Made by a program: the position numbers and the translations under genes. The notes beneath the pieces were generated by a model. The model searched no databases. It was not told the DNA's origin and saw only the letters and a program-made list of their open reading frames with translations. This document shows positions 10,825 to 20,692 of a stretch of 64,000 bases of DNA, piece after piece; position 1 is the first letter of the stretch, and each line of letters opens with the position of its first letter. The DNA comes from Gliomastix tumulicola (Eukaryota; Ascomycota; Sordariomycetes; Hypocreales; Bionectriaceae), in contig BCHX01000001.1 in the NCBI GenBank assembly GCA_001599755.1, positions 3,844,001-3,908,000 of the forward strand, in the 5' to 3' direction.

Positions 10825-11457
10825 CGTGTTCTTGTTTGTTTTCTTCTTTCCTGAGGGGCCTAGTCAAGAGTTGGTGCAGTGGTGAGCAGTACAATTGTGT
10901 TTTTTTCCTTTGTTTCTTCTCGCGTGTTCCAGTTCTTTCGGGTGCTGGTCGCTCCGATGATTTCTCCCTCTGCCTGCGCGATCAGTTGCTGCGTCGCGTG
11001 ACGAAGTAAGGCGAATGTTGTTGAGTAAAGCGCCTGACGAAGTAGCGAAAATGTGGGAGATCCCACTGAATCAGGATAGAGAACGAATCGAGCGCCTCTC
11101 CATCTAATCGCCCCAGAGCTGCTGGGGTGTATATCGATTCGAGAGGGGTGAGAAAACAAGCGAAAGAACCAGAACGAAATAATTCTAAATGGGGTGAGGC
11201 TGATGATGCGACAAGGTGGAGGCGGGTCCTGATCAGCAACAAAGTTTTCCCGTATATGTACCGATTTGCCCCACCAAAATCGGTGTAGGGTAGGAGAGAC
11301 AGGCGACATCAGGTCCGTCGACAAAACTCACCCAACATCCAACATCCAGGTTTGCTTTCATGCTCTTTCCTTCATTTATCTATTCATATGCAATACCTTA
11401 GAGGAATTTATATCGGGCTTGCGCTGTAAAAGACAGAAGCACTTGAATCGGCGCAAA
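10825..11457. promoter_or_regulatory. Bidirectional promoter region, PRP5 / SAP30BP-like
   Basis: The 633 bases between the two start codons must hold both promoters and 5' UTRs. I saw no ORF with family support and no motif I would name. Confidence 0.6.
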
Positions 11458-12299
11458 ATGGCTGGTCTGGTTGGATATGCCAGCAGTGATGAGGAAGACG
11501 AGCAGCCCCAACCCAAACTCACAGTGAGTTCTTCATGAACGAGTTCTTCTTCTCAGCGTACACTTACCAAGTTCAGACCCCCGAGAAGGCGCCAATTATC
11601 TCATCTCATAACGGAGAAACAGCTGGTGCGGCTACTAGCACAACCAAAGATGAGAAGGCTTCAATGATAGAGGAAGTTCATCTCAAAGAACCACCTGGAG
11701 CCGCCAAACCCCCGTCCGACTTGCCCATAGGGCCCTCACGCCCACCCCCAGAAGAATCCCAACTGGACGGCACCCTCCCAGACATCGACCTCCTCGTCCC
11801 GGACCCAGGCTCCCCCTACTCCTCCAACCGCGCCCTCCTGCACCGCCTCACCCTCCCCTCCGTCCCGGACATGGACATCCCCCCCTCCCCGCCGGGCTCC
11901 CCGCCCCCGGCGACGAACAAGAAGTTCGCGCAGTTCCTCGAGCTGAAGCGCAAGGGCGTGCACTTCAACGCCAAGCTCGAGAGCTCGACGGCGCTGCGGA
12001 ACCCGGGCCTCATGGACAAGCTGCTGGGCTTCACGGGCTTGGACGCCGACCCGCGGAGCCAGTACGAGAGCGTCGTGGGCAGCGATCTGTGGGATCCGAG
12101 GGGGTTCCCTGAGTGGGCTTACAGGGGGAAGCTGAGGGAGAGCCGGGAGGGGCTGGCGAGGGAGAGGGAGGCTGAGAGGGCGGCTGGTGGGAGGACGGCT
12201 GTGGACTTTGTGCCGGCGACGGGTTCGTCTGGAAGTGGCACTAACACACCCGCTGGGATATCGAAGCCTGGATTAAAACGGAAGAGCGGATGGAAATGA
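11458..12299 (+). CDS. SAP30BP/HCNGP-like splicing-related protein
   Basis: Two exons, 11458..11523 and 11577..12299 (donor GTGAGT, acceptor TTCAG, phase 0), encode 262 residues. The start MAGLVGYASSDEEDE is a hallmark of the HCNGP/SAP30BP family. The HCNGP domain follows in the second half: FLELKRKGVHFNAKLESS, then NPGLMDKLLGF and the signature SDLWDPRGFPEWAY. The human homologue was first described as a SAP30-binding transcriptional regulator and has since been linked to splicing. The region between is Pro-rich and probably disordered; the C-terminus ends in a basic KRKSGWK tail. It shares its upstream region with PRP5, consistent with a nuclear RNA role. The family call is firm; the exact function in fungi is inferred. 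Confidence 0.92.
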
Positions 12300-12636
12300 T
12301 GTTGAAAGGGATGAGGAGGGGAGAAGCTCGTATCAATGGGCGGGGGAAAGGATGGCATATCGAAAATCTTGGTGTATAGAGACTCGGATCTAGCAATTGA
12401 TACCCAATTTCAGAGAACGACACTCACCAGCAAACGTGACAGCTTGGCAAATTGGACATTTTGATCGTTGGTATTAAGTCATGACTACATACAGATAGAT
12501 GCCCGCACTATCATCCCGTACGAGCATGAAAAGGTATCTTTGAAACAATGAACCCGAGCGCGCCCCCCCCACCCCCCTTTCACCATATGCACAATCACTT
12601 GGAGTATAGGACTTTACAATTCCTTCTGAAGACTCT
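12300..12636. other. Convergent 3' flanks
   Basis: It includes the 3' UTRs of two convergent genes and a C-rich run near 12567-12580. No gene is seen. Confidence 0.5.
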
Positions 12637-13790
12637 CTAGTTACGGCAGCCAACGCTGGTGCCGAGAGACGACTCGATGATAGAGCCGATGTCGATGTCG
12701 ACGGTCTGGTTGGCACTGGCAAGGCCGGCGGCGAAGTAGGGCAGCTTCTGGCCGTTGTTGGTGACGTCGGTGCCGAGCAGCTTGAAGGGGACGATGCCCT
12801 TCTCGCAGTAGTCGGGGGAGCGGACGAGGGTGAGGATCTTGACCTGGTCCATGGTGGCGCTGATGTTGACGAAGTTGTCGCCGGGGCGCAGGAAGAGGTT
12901 GTCGATGTAGAGAGTACCAACCCTCTCGTCTCCGACAAAATTGGCAAACGTGACGTTGCCCTGAGGAAGGTCAGTTTCACGTCATTCGCTCCAAAAACCC
13001 GGGGAAAGCAGTTGACTTACAATATCAAGAGTGAAGTGAGAAGCATTGGGAATCTTGCTCCTCCCGTGGAAGTTCCTGGCGTTCTCATCATTGCCGCTGC
13101 TCAGCTCAATCTCACCATCAAGCACCTCGGTGCCCTCGAACAGGTTGAGCGCAGTCACGTCGATCGTCTTCTTGAAGTCGACGTCGTACTTCTTGCTCAG
13201 ACCCCTAGGCTTGACCTTGGTCTTGCCCTCGACGGTCAGCTTGAGGGTCTTGTTGTTGACGAACCAGACGTTGTAGTCGATGAAGGCGTCCATGTTGGTG
13301 ATGGTGATCGCCTGGCTCACGTTGACGTCCTGGTGCTTGTCGGAGGTGGTGTCGGGGAAGTCGATGGTGGCGAAGGGCGTGTGCGGCTCGAGGTCCTCGA
13401 GGTAGAGGTCGCCCTGGAAGCCGTCGACCTTGGCGTGGATGGAGCCGTCGGTGGTGATGGTCGAGTTGATCTCCATCGTGTACGAGTCCGACGTGGTGTC
13501 GAGGATGTTGACGCCCTGGATCTCCAGCTTGGCGTCGTTCATCTTGGACTGCGCGATCTTGGGCACGCCCACGAAGATGCTGGTGCGGGGAGTCAGTCAA
13601 GCTGCTACCGAGGAAAAGATGCTGTGAAAACTTACACTAAGCAGACAACGAGGACGACGATGCAGATGACGGCGATGAGATAAATCCACCAGAAGCGCTT
13701 GCAGTGCGCCATGCACCTGCGCTTCTTGGTGGGCTTGACGGCCCGGACCTCATGGTCCCGCTGGTCGATCTCAGGCTTTCCCTCAGACAT
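12637..13790 (-). CDS. Single-pass membrane protein with LEA-2/DUF3712-like domain
   Basis: Exons (minus strand) 13790..13636, 13579..13021 and 12960..12637 encode 345 residues; donors are GTAAGT. A basic cytosolic N-terminus (KPTKKRR...CKR) precedes one hydrophobic helix at about residues 35-57 (FWWIYLIAVICIVVLVV), giving a type II signal-anchor topology. The remainder is a beta-rich soluble domain with repeated strands and N-glycosylation sequons, for example NKT, NVS and NQT. Its pattern (QGVNILDTTSDSYTMEIN and a following duplicated-looking half) resembles the fungal DUF3712/LEA-2 beta-sandwich family, often vacuolar or cell-surface. The two phase-2/phase-0 junctions restore a continuous frame. 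Biochemical function is unknown. The alternative is another unclassified Ig-like fold. Confidence 0.8.
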
Positions 13791-16282
13791 GATGACAGGA
13801 AGATTGCGTTCACTCAGAGTCTCTCACAGAGGGCCGTCGTGGGGGTTTGAGGGAACGGGAAGAGGTCTCAGGACGGAAAGCGAGTGAAATCACTGGAGAA
13901 CGAGGCGAGTGACAACGGGGACCGGCTTCTTAAATACTGGGAGGGATTCCTCCGCACTGCGACCTTGCAGCTGGGGGCAAGGGTTAGACATGTAAGGAAT
14001 GGCGTCGGGCGGTACAGTACGTAATGGGGTCTAGCCTGGTCTGAGCGTGGTTCATCTTCAGTCTGGGAGAGGGAAGTGTGGGATGGATGGATGGATGGAT
14101 GGATGGAGGACCAAAGGGCGAGTTCCAGCGCATGTGAGCGGTGGCATCGCGCTGCGAGGCGGCGTCCCGAGTCCCTCGAGTACCACCCCGGTATCGCGAG
14201 GTACCACGGCCAGCATAAAGTGGCGTGGCAGTGACTGGCCACCCACTCGAGACAACCTCTCGTTATGGGAAGGAGCGAGTGGCCAACAGCCTGCTGGCCC
14301 CCCCCCGTCCCAGCACACAGACCATCTACAGCTGGTGTACTTCCCTGTACCACCGCAGCCAGCCGCATCGACGAGAAAGGGCCGAAGCACAGAGCTTGTT
14401 GGCTGGCTGAGCCCTCCTCCAGCGTCAAATCTAGATCGGCCACAGCATTGATCAACCTCACACGATGCAATATCTGGCAGGGGAACCCCGAGCGTGCGAT
14501 GCCCGAAGCGGAAGTTCGCCCAGGCGCTACGCAGCGACACTCCGCTGTGGCCTTCCATCAGTTGAAATGATTTGATTGTCGCTGATTGGCCGACCCCCCG
14601 CAAATGGGAGGCTCAGAAGGAGAAAAAGCCAGAGGAAGAGGAGGAGAAGAAAAGGAAAAAGGAGGGCCCCACACGGGGACAATCCCTGTTTGGTGTGGAG
14701 GAGGGTCGCTTTAGTGTGGACCTTTTCCCCCCAATGCAGGACCTGCAGGTACTCCCACACGGCTCAGTCTATGCAAAGGTACATGCCTCGTGCTCGTATC
14801 AGTCCTGCTAGTGTCGCGTGTGCCGATATGCGTCCTGCCTCGGCTCCTTGTGATTCACCAATTTCACTCCTGCATGTCTCTTTGCATTGGGATTCATCGC
14901 TGAGATGGATGTCTGTGATGGATGCCACACCGTTCCCCAAGTCCAGAACTCTATCCCAGTGGCCAAGAATTCCCCAAGCTTGCTGTGCCCTCATCTTGGG
15001 GATGAATACGAGCGAGCCGATGGCACGGTACGCACTCAAAAGCGTCGCTAATCGCCGACTCGTCTGTGATGCCTTTTTTTTTTAACGTTACCGCCTGATA
15101 TCTGGTCCGAGCTCGTCTGGGTTTTCCATCCGCGCCACCGTCTAGACTCGGGACTATCGAGGCAGCTTCCTCCGCCACCGAAGATAGTTCTCTGATGTGC
15201 ATGCTTGGCTGTGCGTGACTGGGATGGGTGGTGTCTGGCTAGATACGGGCAAAACTGCTATATTTCGACTACCTCTCTGTTTCCATCATCCCATCCTGCG
15301 ATTGGCATGTGATTCTCGGACCACGACCCTGGCTCGACATGGCCTCCCCCGCGACACAAGTTCCTGTTTCTGGTGAGAACACGAAACAAACGCAAGGGCG
15401 TAGTAGATAACGAGTAGATGGGACCAAGCCTGGATTTGTTCATCACATCACGGAGTGAGACTGAGAAGCCGATAGGCGACTTCTATCCCACATTCCCTCC
15501 CCAAGGCCCCGTATTTCGTGAAGCCATCATCCTTGTCCAAAACACACCTCTCAATGCCGCGATGTGACTCTGTTCCATCCGGGTTGTTTCCAGCCGGAGA
15601 CTTGGGCATTGACGTCTGTTATGCCCGTTGAAACATCACATCCACTGTATGGGAAAGTGGTGGACTTGAAGAGTGTCATCACAAGCATGCATACCCTTGA
15701 ATCTGGATGGACACGACATCTTTCGATTTTCTGGTTTTGAAACGGCGATTAGGTTTCACAAGTGCGCCTCTGAGCTATAATTGCAACCCAATATCTCCTT
15801 CTATATGCCGACTGGGCGGGTGTACCGTATCACTCTTGTGATTCCGTCCCTCAAGAGCCTCGTGTTACACTCGGCGGTCGTAACACACCCCCACGATGGA
15901 GGGAGGCCTGTCCCATGTAGCACCAGATGACGTCTGAAAGCATGGATTTGAAAGCTTATGCGTGCTGCTTAAAAGTGCTATCTGAGGACGATCTTCCCCT
16001 CAGTCCCGACCGAAATCTCATGTGAAAGCTCCAAATACCCCCACTCACTTGAAGCAGTCGCGGAAAGGCGTCAGTCATATCTCTTCTTCCCTTGTTCTCC
16101 CACATAACGAGTGGGTGGATGGAAAAGACGCGATGGCACATGGGAGAGCCTCGGCTGCTTCTGATAAGGGTGCTGATGAATATCTGACCCGGTCGACCAG
16201 GAACATAGTGTATTTGCGTTGAATTGTGGATAACAGTACGCATATCTATTCAAGGATTCTCTCCAACAGAAACGCTTCTTGT
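13791..16282. other. 2.5 kb gene-free stretch
   Basis: It lies upstream of the membrane-protein gene and downstream of the flavocytochrome b2 gene. Short open frames on both strands lack family signatures or splice logic. It holds a GGAT tandem repeat (separate entry). A non-coding RNA or a fast-evolving small gene cannot be excluded. Confidence 0.45.
14081..14107. repeat. (GGAT)n tetranucleotide microsatellite
   Basis: At least six consecutive GGAT units followed by a degenerate unit, in non-coding DNA. Confidence 0.9.
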
Positions 16283-16528
16283 CTACAGCTTGGACCGCTT
16301 CTCCCACAAGCCCTGCTTGTCCAGCCCCGGATCCCCATCGTAGATGTCCCTCTCCACCCGCCGAGTGTTCACCTTTCCCTCGTGTTAGTGGCATGGAGAA
16401 GCGATATGAAGGCGGGGAGGAGGGTGACTTACAAATCTAGGTCCGAGCTCTGAGATGTTCTTGGCTCCGAGTAACCGCATGCATGTGAGGGTCTCTGCCT
16501 CCAAGACTGAAGTCACGATCATGTCAGT

Positions 16529-16570
<42 letters not shown>

Positions 16571-17988
16571 AAAAAAAAAAAAAGGCGTTAAAGGAAAGGT
16601 AGTAACTCACTCTCCAAGGTCCTCTCTACACCAGCCTGACCTCCGGCTCCCAGACCAAACAGCGCCGCGCGACCGATGCCCACAGCACTCGCACCGAGGC
16701 ACAGCGCCTTGACGACGTCGGTGCCTCGCTTGATGCCGCCGTCGACCCATAGCTGGATCTTGCCCAGCACCTCCGGGCAGTACTTCCGGACCTCGAGCAG
16801 CGTATGCACGGCTGGCGGCGCCGTATCGAGCGCACGCCCGCCATGATTCGACAGGATCACAGCCTTGACCTGCGGCGCGTACTGCGCAGCCAGATAGACA
16901 TCCTCATGCGTCTGCACGCCCTTGAGCACGATGGGCAGATCCGTGTGCTCCGCCAGCCACGGCAGCGTCGTCTTCCACGTCAGATCCGACGCCGTGCCGA
17001 AGAACAGCTGCTGCCCTACACCGCCGCCGCCGGGCCTCTTGGCCGTGGGCTCCTTGCCTGCGGCCTCGACGGTCAGCCCCCTGTCAAAGTTGGACTTCTC
17101 GTCGTGCTCGCGTTTCCCCGGCACGGGCGCGTCGAGCGTCAGGCAGATGAACTTGAACTTGTCGCGCATGGCGTTGATGCGCCGCAGCATGGCCACGCTC
17201 TTGTCCCGCTGGTTCTGGACGTACAGCTGCCATCCGAAGATCTGGCCCGGCGGTGCGCCCTCGACGATCTGCTCGGGCGTCATGGAGGCATTGTTGGAGA
17301 TGATCTGCAGGGCGCCGAAGCGCGAGGCCGCCTTGGCGATGCCGTGCTCGCCGTCCGGGTGGGCGAGCCGCGCCATGGCCGCCGGGGACACGTAGATGGG
17401 CGTCTTGACCCTGTGGCCCGCCAGCGTGGTCGACAGGTCGCAGTCCGTGCAGTCGACGAAGACCCGCGGCCGCAGCAGGATGTCCCTGTAGACGGTGTTG
17501 TTGAACCGCTTCGATACCAGGTCGTCGCCGGCCGAGTAGTAGTACGCCCACGCCTTGCGCGAGATGCGCTTCGTAGCCTCCGCCTCGACCTCGTCCAGGT
17601 TGAGCAGCTGCTCCAGGGGCACCGGGGCGTCCTTGTCCCCGCTGTCCGTCTCACTGGTGACGGCACTCTTCGCCTTGGCTAGGCTCTCCGGGTTCACCTG
17701 GCCCAGCCTGGCCTCGGGCTTGAGGTTCTCCTCGAGGGTGCCCGGCGGGTGGACGGGGTCGTACTCCTCGGTAGCATCCTTCCCAGCGAGGGAGAGAATG
17801 ATCTTGGCGCCGCCCGGGTGCTCGGAGAGAAAGTCTGTCACGTCGTAGACATTGCCGTAGAGGATGACCCAGCAGCTCTCGGTGGTGTTGTGTTTGGCCA
17901 CTGTAAGTGGGTGAGTATAGGTATGAATCTGATAAGATAAATGCGAATGAGCACACATACCCTCGTCGATGTCAAAGACCTTGGCCAT
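16283..17988 (-). CDS. Flavocytochrome b2-type L-2-hydroxyacid (lactate) dehydrogenase with PTS1
   Basis: Exons (minus strand) 17988..17961, 17900..16611, 16506..16433 and 16372..16283 encode 493 residues. The enzyme family oxidises L-lactate or related 2-hydroxyacids with FMN and passes electrons to a fused cytochrome b5 heme. Residues 10-90 are the heme domain (VAKHNTTESCWV, axial-ligand motif HPGG, second His in DPVHPPG). The FMN domain carries AWAYYYSAGDD, QLYVQNQ, active-site LSNHGGRALD and WVDGGIKRGTDVVKALCLGA. Yeast Cyb2 has an intermembrane-space presequence; here the protein starts directly at the heme domain and ends RSKL, a peroxisomal PTS1. The last short exons restore the C-terminal segment MRLLGAKNISELGPRF-VNTRRVERD. 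Intron 2 holds a microsatellite. Family is certain; substrate is open (lactate, glycolate or mandelate-like). Confidence 0.92.
16535..16583. repeat. (TC)17 plus A14 compound microsatellite inside an intron
   Basis: Seventeen TC units (16535-16568) run into 14 A residues (16570-16583) on the plus strand. On the coding strand this is a T-run followed by (GA)n, inside the intron 16507-16610 of the flavocytochrome b2 gene. Confidence 0.9.
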
Positions 17989-18570
17989 CTTGGCGGTGAT
18001 TTCCTGCGCCTCGCGGTGAGGGATGAGTAATTGGACGCAGGAGACTGGAGGATGCAATTGAGGGAGGGATTGGCCCAAGAAATGGGGGGACAGAAATCCG
18101 GGGTCGCTGTTGCGTGATCCAATCACTCGGTGGGAATTAGCCCGCCTGAAGCACCTCTTTACGCCGGAATCGGGGATGATGCCTCAGTGAATGAATGGGG
18201 ACCAAGGAGTGCAAGCAAGCAGTGATGGATGAGCGAGTCAATGATATATGAGGAGACCATGAAGTGAGGCAGAGATATATCAAAGGGATACCCAGATCTG
18301 TCATCTCATCTTGCCCGAGTTGAACCGAACAAACTTGACTCGTCATGAACAAGTCGGCCTTGAAACCCGAGGTCGAACAAGCTGCGATGCGGATTCGAGG
18401 AACCATCGCCGCGCTTGACCCGATCTAGACTAGCCCCCCGTCCTCACACCCTCTATTTTTCCTTCGGCTTTCTTCGCTGCACGCACCAGTGAGAAAACGT
18501 CATCTGCCACTTCTGGGAGAGCAATTCACACCGGCGCAGCGGCAATCACATTTCAGGGACGAGAGACACA
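17989..18570. promoter_or_regulatory. Bidirectional promoter region, flavocytochrome b2 / JAC1
   Basis: The 582 bases between two divergent start codons contain no supported ORF. The promoters of both genes should lie here. Confidence 0.55.
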
Positions 18571-19398
18571 ATGCGGCCGTCCATACGCGCTCCCCGCCTG
18601 CCCGGCATTCCCCGGACCTGCCTCCGATGCCGGGACCAGGCCCAGCGCCGCCGATACGCCTCCGCGATCCCGGCAGCCACCGCCACCACAATCCAACAGC
18701 CCGTGAGAGCTCGACGAACAACAACAAGAACAACAGCAGCAACGCCGCCCTCCCTCCTCCTCCTCCTCCCCACAGCCAGACCCTTCTCCTCCTCCTCGAC
18801 AACCGCCGCCGCCGCCGCCGCCTCCGCCTCCGAGGCCTCGTCGAAACCAGAACCCCCCCAAACCCACTACGACCTCTTCCCCGAGACGCTCCCCAACGGT
18901 CCCCCGCCCAACGGCCCCTTCCCCATCGACACCCGCGCCCTCCGCCGCGAGTTCCTCCGCCTCCAGGCCGCGCACCACCCGGACTTCCACCAGCACCGCC
19001 CGGAGCTGCGCGCCCGCGCCGAGGCCGCCTCCTCCCTCATCAACGACGCCTACCGCACGCTCGCGAACCCCTTGCTGCGCGCCCAGTACCTGCTGTCGCT
19101 CCGGGGCGTCGACGTCGCGCAGGACGAGACGCTTAAGGTCGAGGAGCCGGAGCTGCTGATGCTCGTGCTCGAGGCGCGCGAGGAGATCGAGGACGCCGAG
19201 GAGGAGCGGGATCTGGAGGAGCCGCGGCGCGTAAACGACGAGCGCATCGCCGGGACGGAGCGCGCGCTGGACGGCGCGTTTGCGAGGGATGACTTGGAGG
19301 CGGCCAAGAGGGAGGCGGTGCGGATGAGGTATTGGGTGAATATCAAGGAGAGCCTGGATAACTGGGAGAGGGGGAAGCCCGTGGTATTGGAGCACTGA
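18571..19398 (+). CDS. JAC1: Mitochondrial J-type co-chaperone Jac1/HscB
   Basis: An intronless gene of 275 residues. Jac1 stimulates the ATPase of the dedicated mitochondrial Hsp70 and delivers the Isu scaffold for iron-sulfur cluster transfer. The first 85 residues are Arg/Ser/Ala-rich and lack acidic residues, as in a mitochondrial presequence. The J domain (about residues 95-165) starts THYDLFPE and has the HPD motif in AAHHPDFHQHRPE, then INDAYRTLANPLLRAQYLL. The C-terminal Isu-binding helical bundle follows, with EEPELLMLVLEAREEIEDA and the conserved-type ending RMRYWVNIKESLDNW. A single CxxC (CLRC, about residue 17) lies in the presequence region. The start is the first ATG before the presequence. 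The family is certain. Confidence 0.95.
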   Translation: MRPSIRAPRLPGIPRTCLRCRDQAQRRRYASAIPAATATTIQQPVRARRTTTRTTAATPPSLLLLLPTARPFSSSSTTAAAAAASASEASSKPEPPQTHYDLFPETLPNGPPPNGPFPIDTRALRREFLRLQAAHHPDFHQHRPELRARAEAASSLINDAYRTLANPLLRAQYLLSLRGVDVAQDETLKVEEPELLMLVLEAREEIEDAEEERDLEEPRRVNDERIAGTERALDGAFARDDLEAAKREAVRMRYWVNIKESLDNWERGKPVVLEH

Positions 19399-19927
19399 GC
19401 AACCGACGACGGGTGGGCGGTGGATTTCACGATGCGCGATGGAGACGATATTCCCACTCAACATGGCATGACATGACGAGCGACTGTATCAACAACTGTA
19501 CGAATACTACTTATAGTAGGCAGACACTACTCTGCTGAAGACACGGGCACGGTAGCTCGAGATAGAACGTTCTTGCTCCTAGATTTATGCTCTGTGTACT
19601 ATATACTTTCTAGGCAAGGTCGTAGAAGCCGCCAAAAGGCTCCTTCAAACTTTCAATATCGATCAGTAGAATCAAAAAGAGATATAGACAGGAGAAACAA
19701 GTGTGAGATCAAGCCGTGGCGTCGTGCCCATGACATAACACCAACATGATATAGATTTTGCCGTTTCAAAACGCCAGACATGAACACATAACAGAGTCAT
19801 TGACTGTGACATGGGTTTGTGGTGATAGACCAAAAAAAATAGAAAATAAAAAAGGGAATAAAGGCTGGGAAATGGAAGGCGACATACACCCTCTTCCGTC
19901 TGTTTGCGAGCTTTCTAACTCAAGTCA
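19399..19927. other. Convergent 3' flanks, JAC1 / PalF
   Basis: AT-richer than its surroundings, with an A-rich tract near 19830-19850. No gene is seen. Confidence 0.5.
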
Positions 19928-20642
19928 TCATCGCTCGTACGCTGGTAGCTGCTCATTATGCTGGTGGTGATGATGCGGCGCCCTCGACGGTCCCGCGCCG
20001 GCGCCGTATCCAAAATATTCCTCGTCCTCTGTTAAGACGGGTGCGCTAGGCTCTGCCTGCTGCGATCCTTCGCCGTTGGAAGGGTTGCTGCGTCGCGGAA
20101 GAGCGTCGTCAGGGACTTCGGGGGGTGCGCTGGCTTCTCCCATAAGTCTCTGGCGCTCTAGTTCCTGCTTGTCCTGCCTGCCCTGGGCTGGGTCGGTGGG
20201 AGCTGGTGCTTCGACTTCGTCAAGCGGGGGCGCCGAGGGGCCCGCGTCGTCGAAGGTGACAGCGCGAACAGGAGGGGTGGGATGATCTCCTCGCGGAGTC
20301 GCGTCTTCGTCAAAGGGTGGCTCGTCTCCGAGGTTGTCGACCTGGTCATCGCTAGGACCCGCGTCGTTGCCGTCAACAACAGCTTCGGTGGGGGCGGTGC
20401 TGCTACTAGCAGCATTGTCGCCAGCGCCTGACGAAGATGCCTCTGGGATAGGAGGTTGACTGGGGAGGAGTCTGATCTCGGCTTGACGTATCCGTTCCTT
20501 ATCCGTCATATTCCGTTCATCGTGGGCCTCGGGTGGTGGTATATACTCGGGTGTAGCTTCAGGAATATCTCCGTTTGTCTGATATGGATATGGCTGTGAT
20601 GGCCCAGCGGGTGTGGCAGAGTGAGTCTGGTGGTGGTGATGG

Positions 20643-20692
<50 letters not shown>

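Noticed and set aside
14047..15085. Several overlapping frames of 130-200 codons around 14-15 kb
   Set aside because: They overlap one another on both strands, with low-complexity Trp/Ser/Arg-rich translations and no recognisable family.
16804..17682. Long open frame (292 codons) on the plus strand
   Set aside because: It is antisense to the FMN domain of the flavocytochrome b2 gene; it is low in complexity, rich in Arg/Leu/Val, and results from high GC at third codon positions.
18553..19464. Minus-strand frame of 303 codons
   Set aside because: Antisense shadow of JAC1, which carries the HPD motif on the plus strand.
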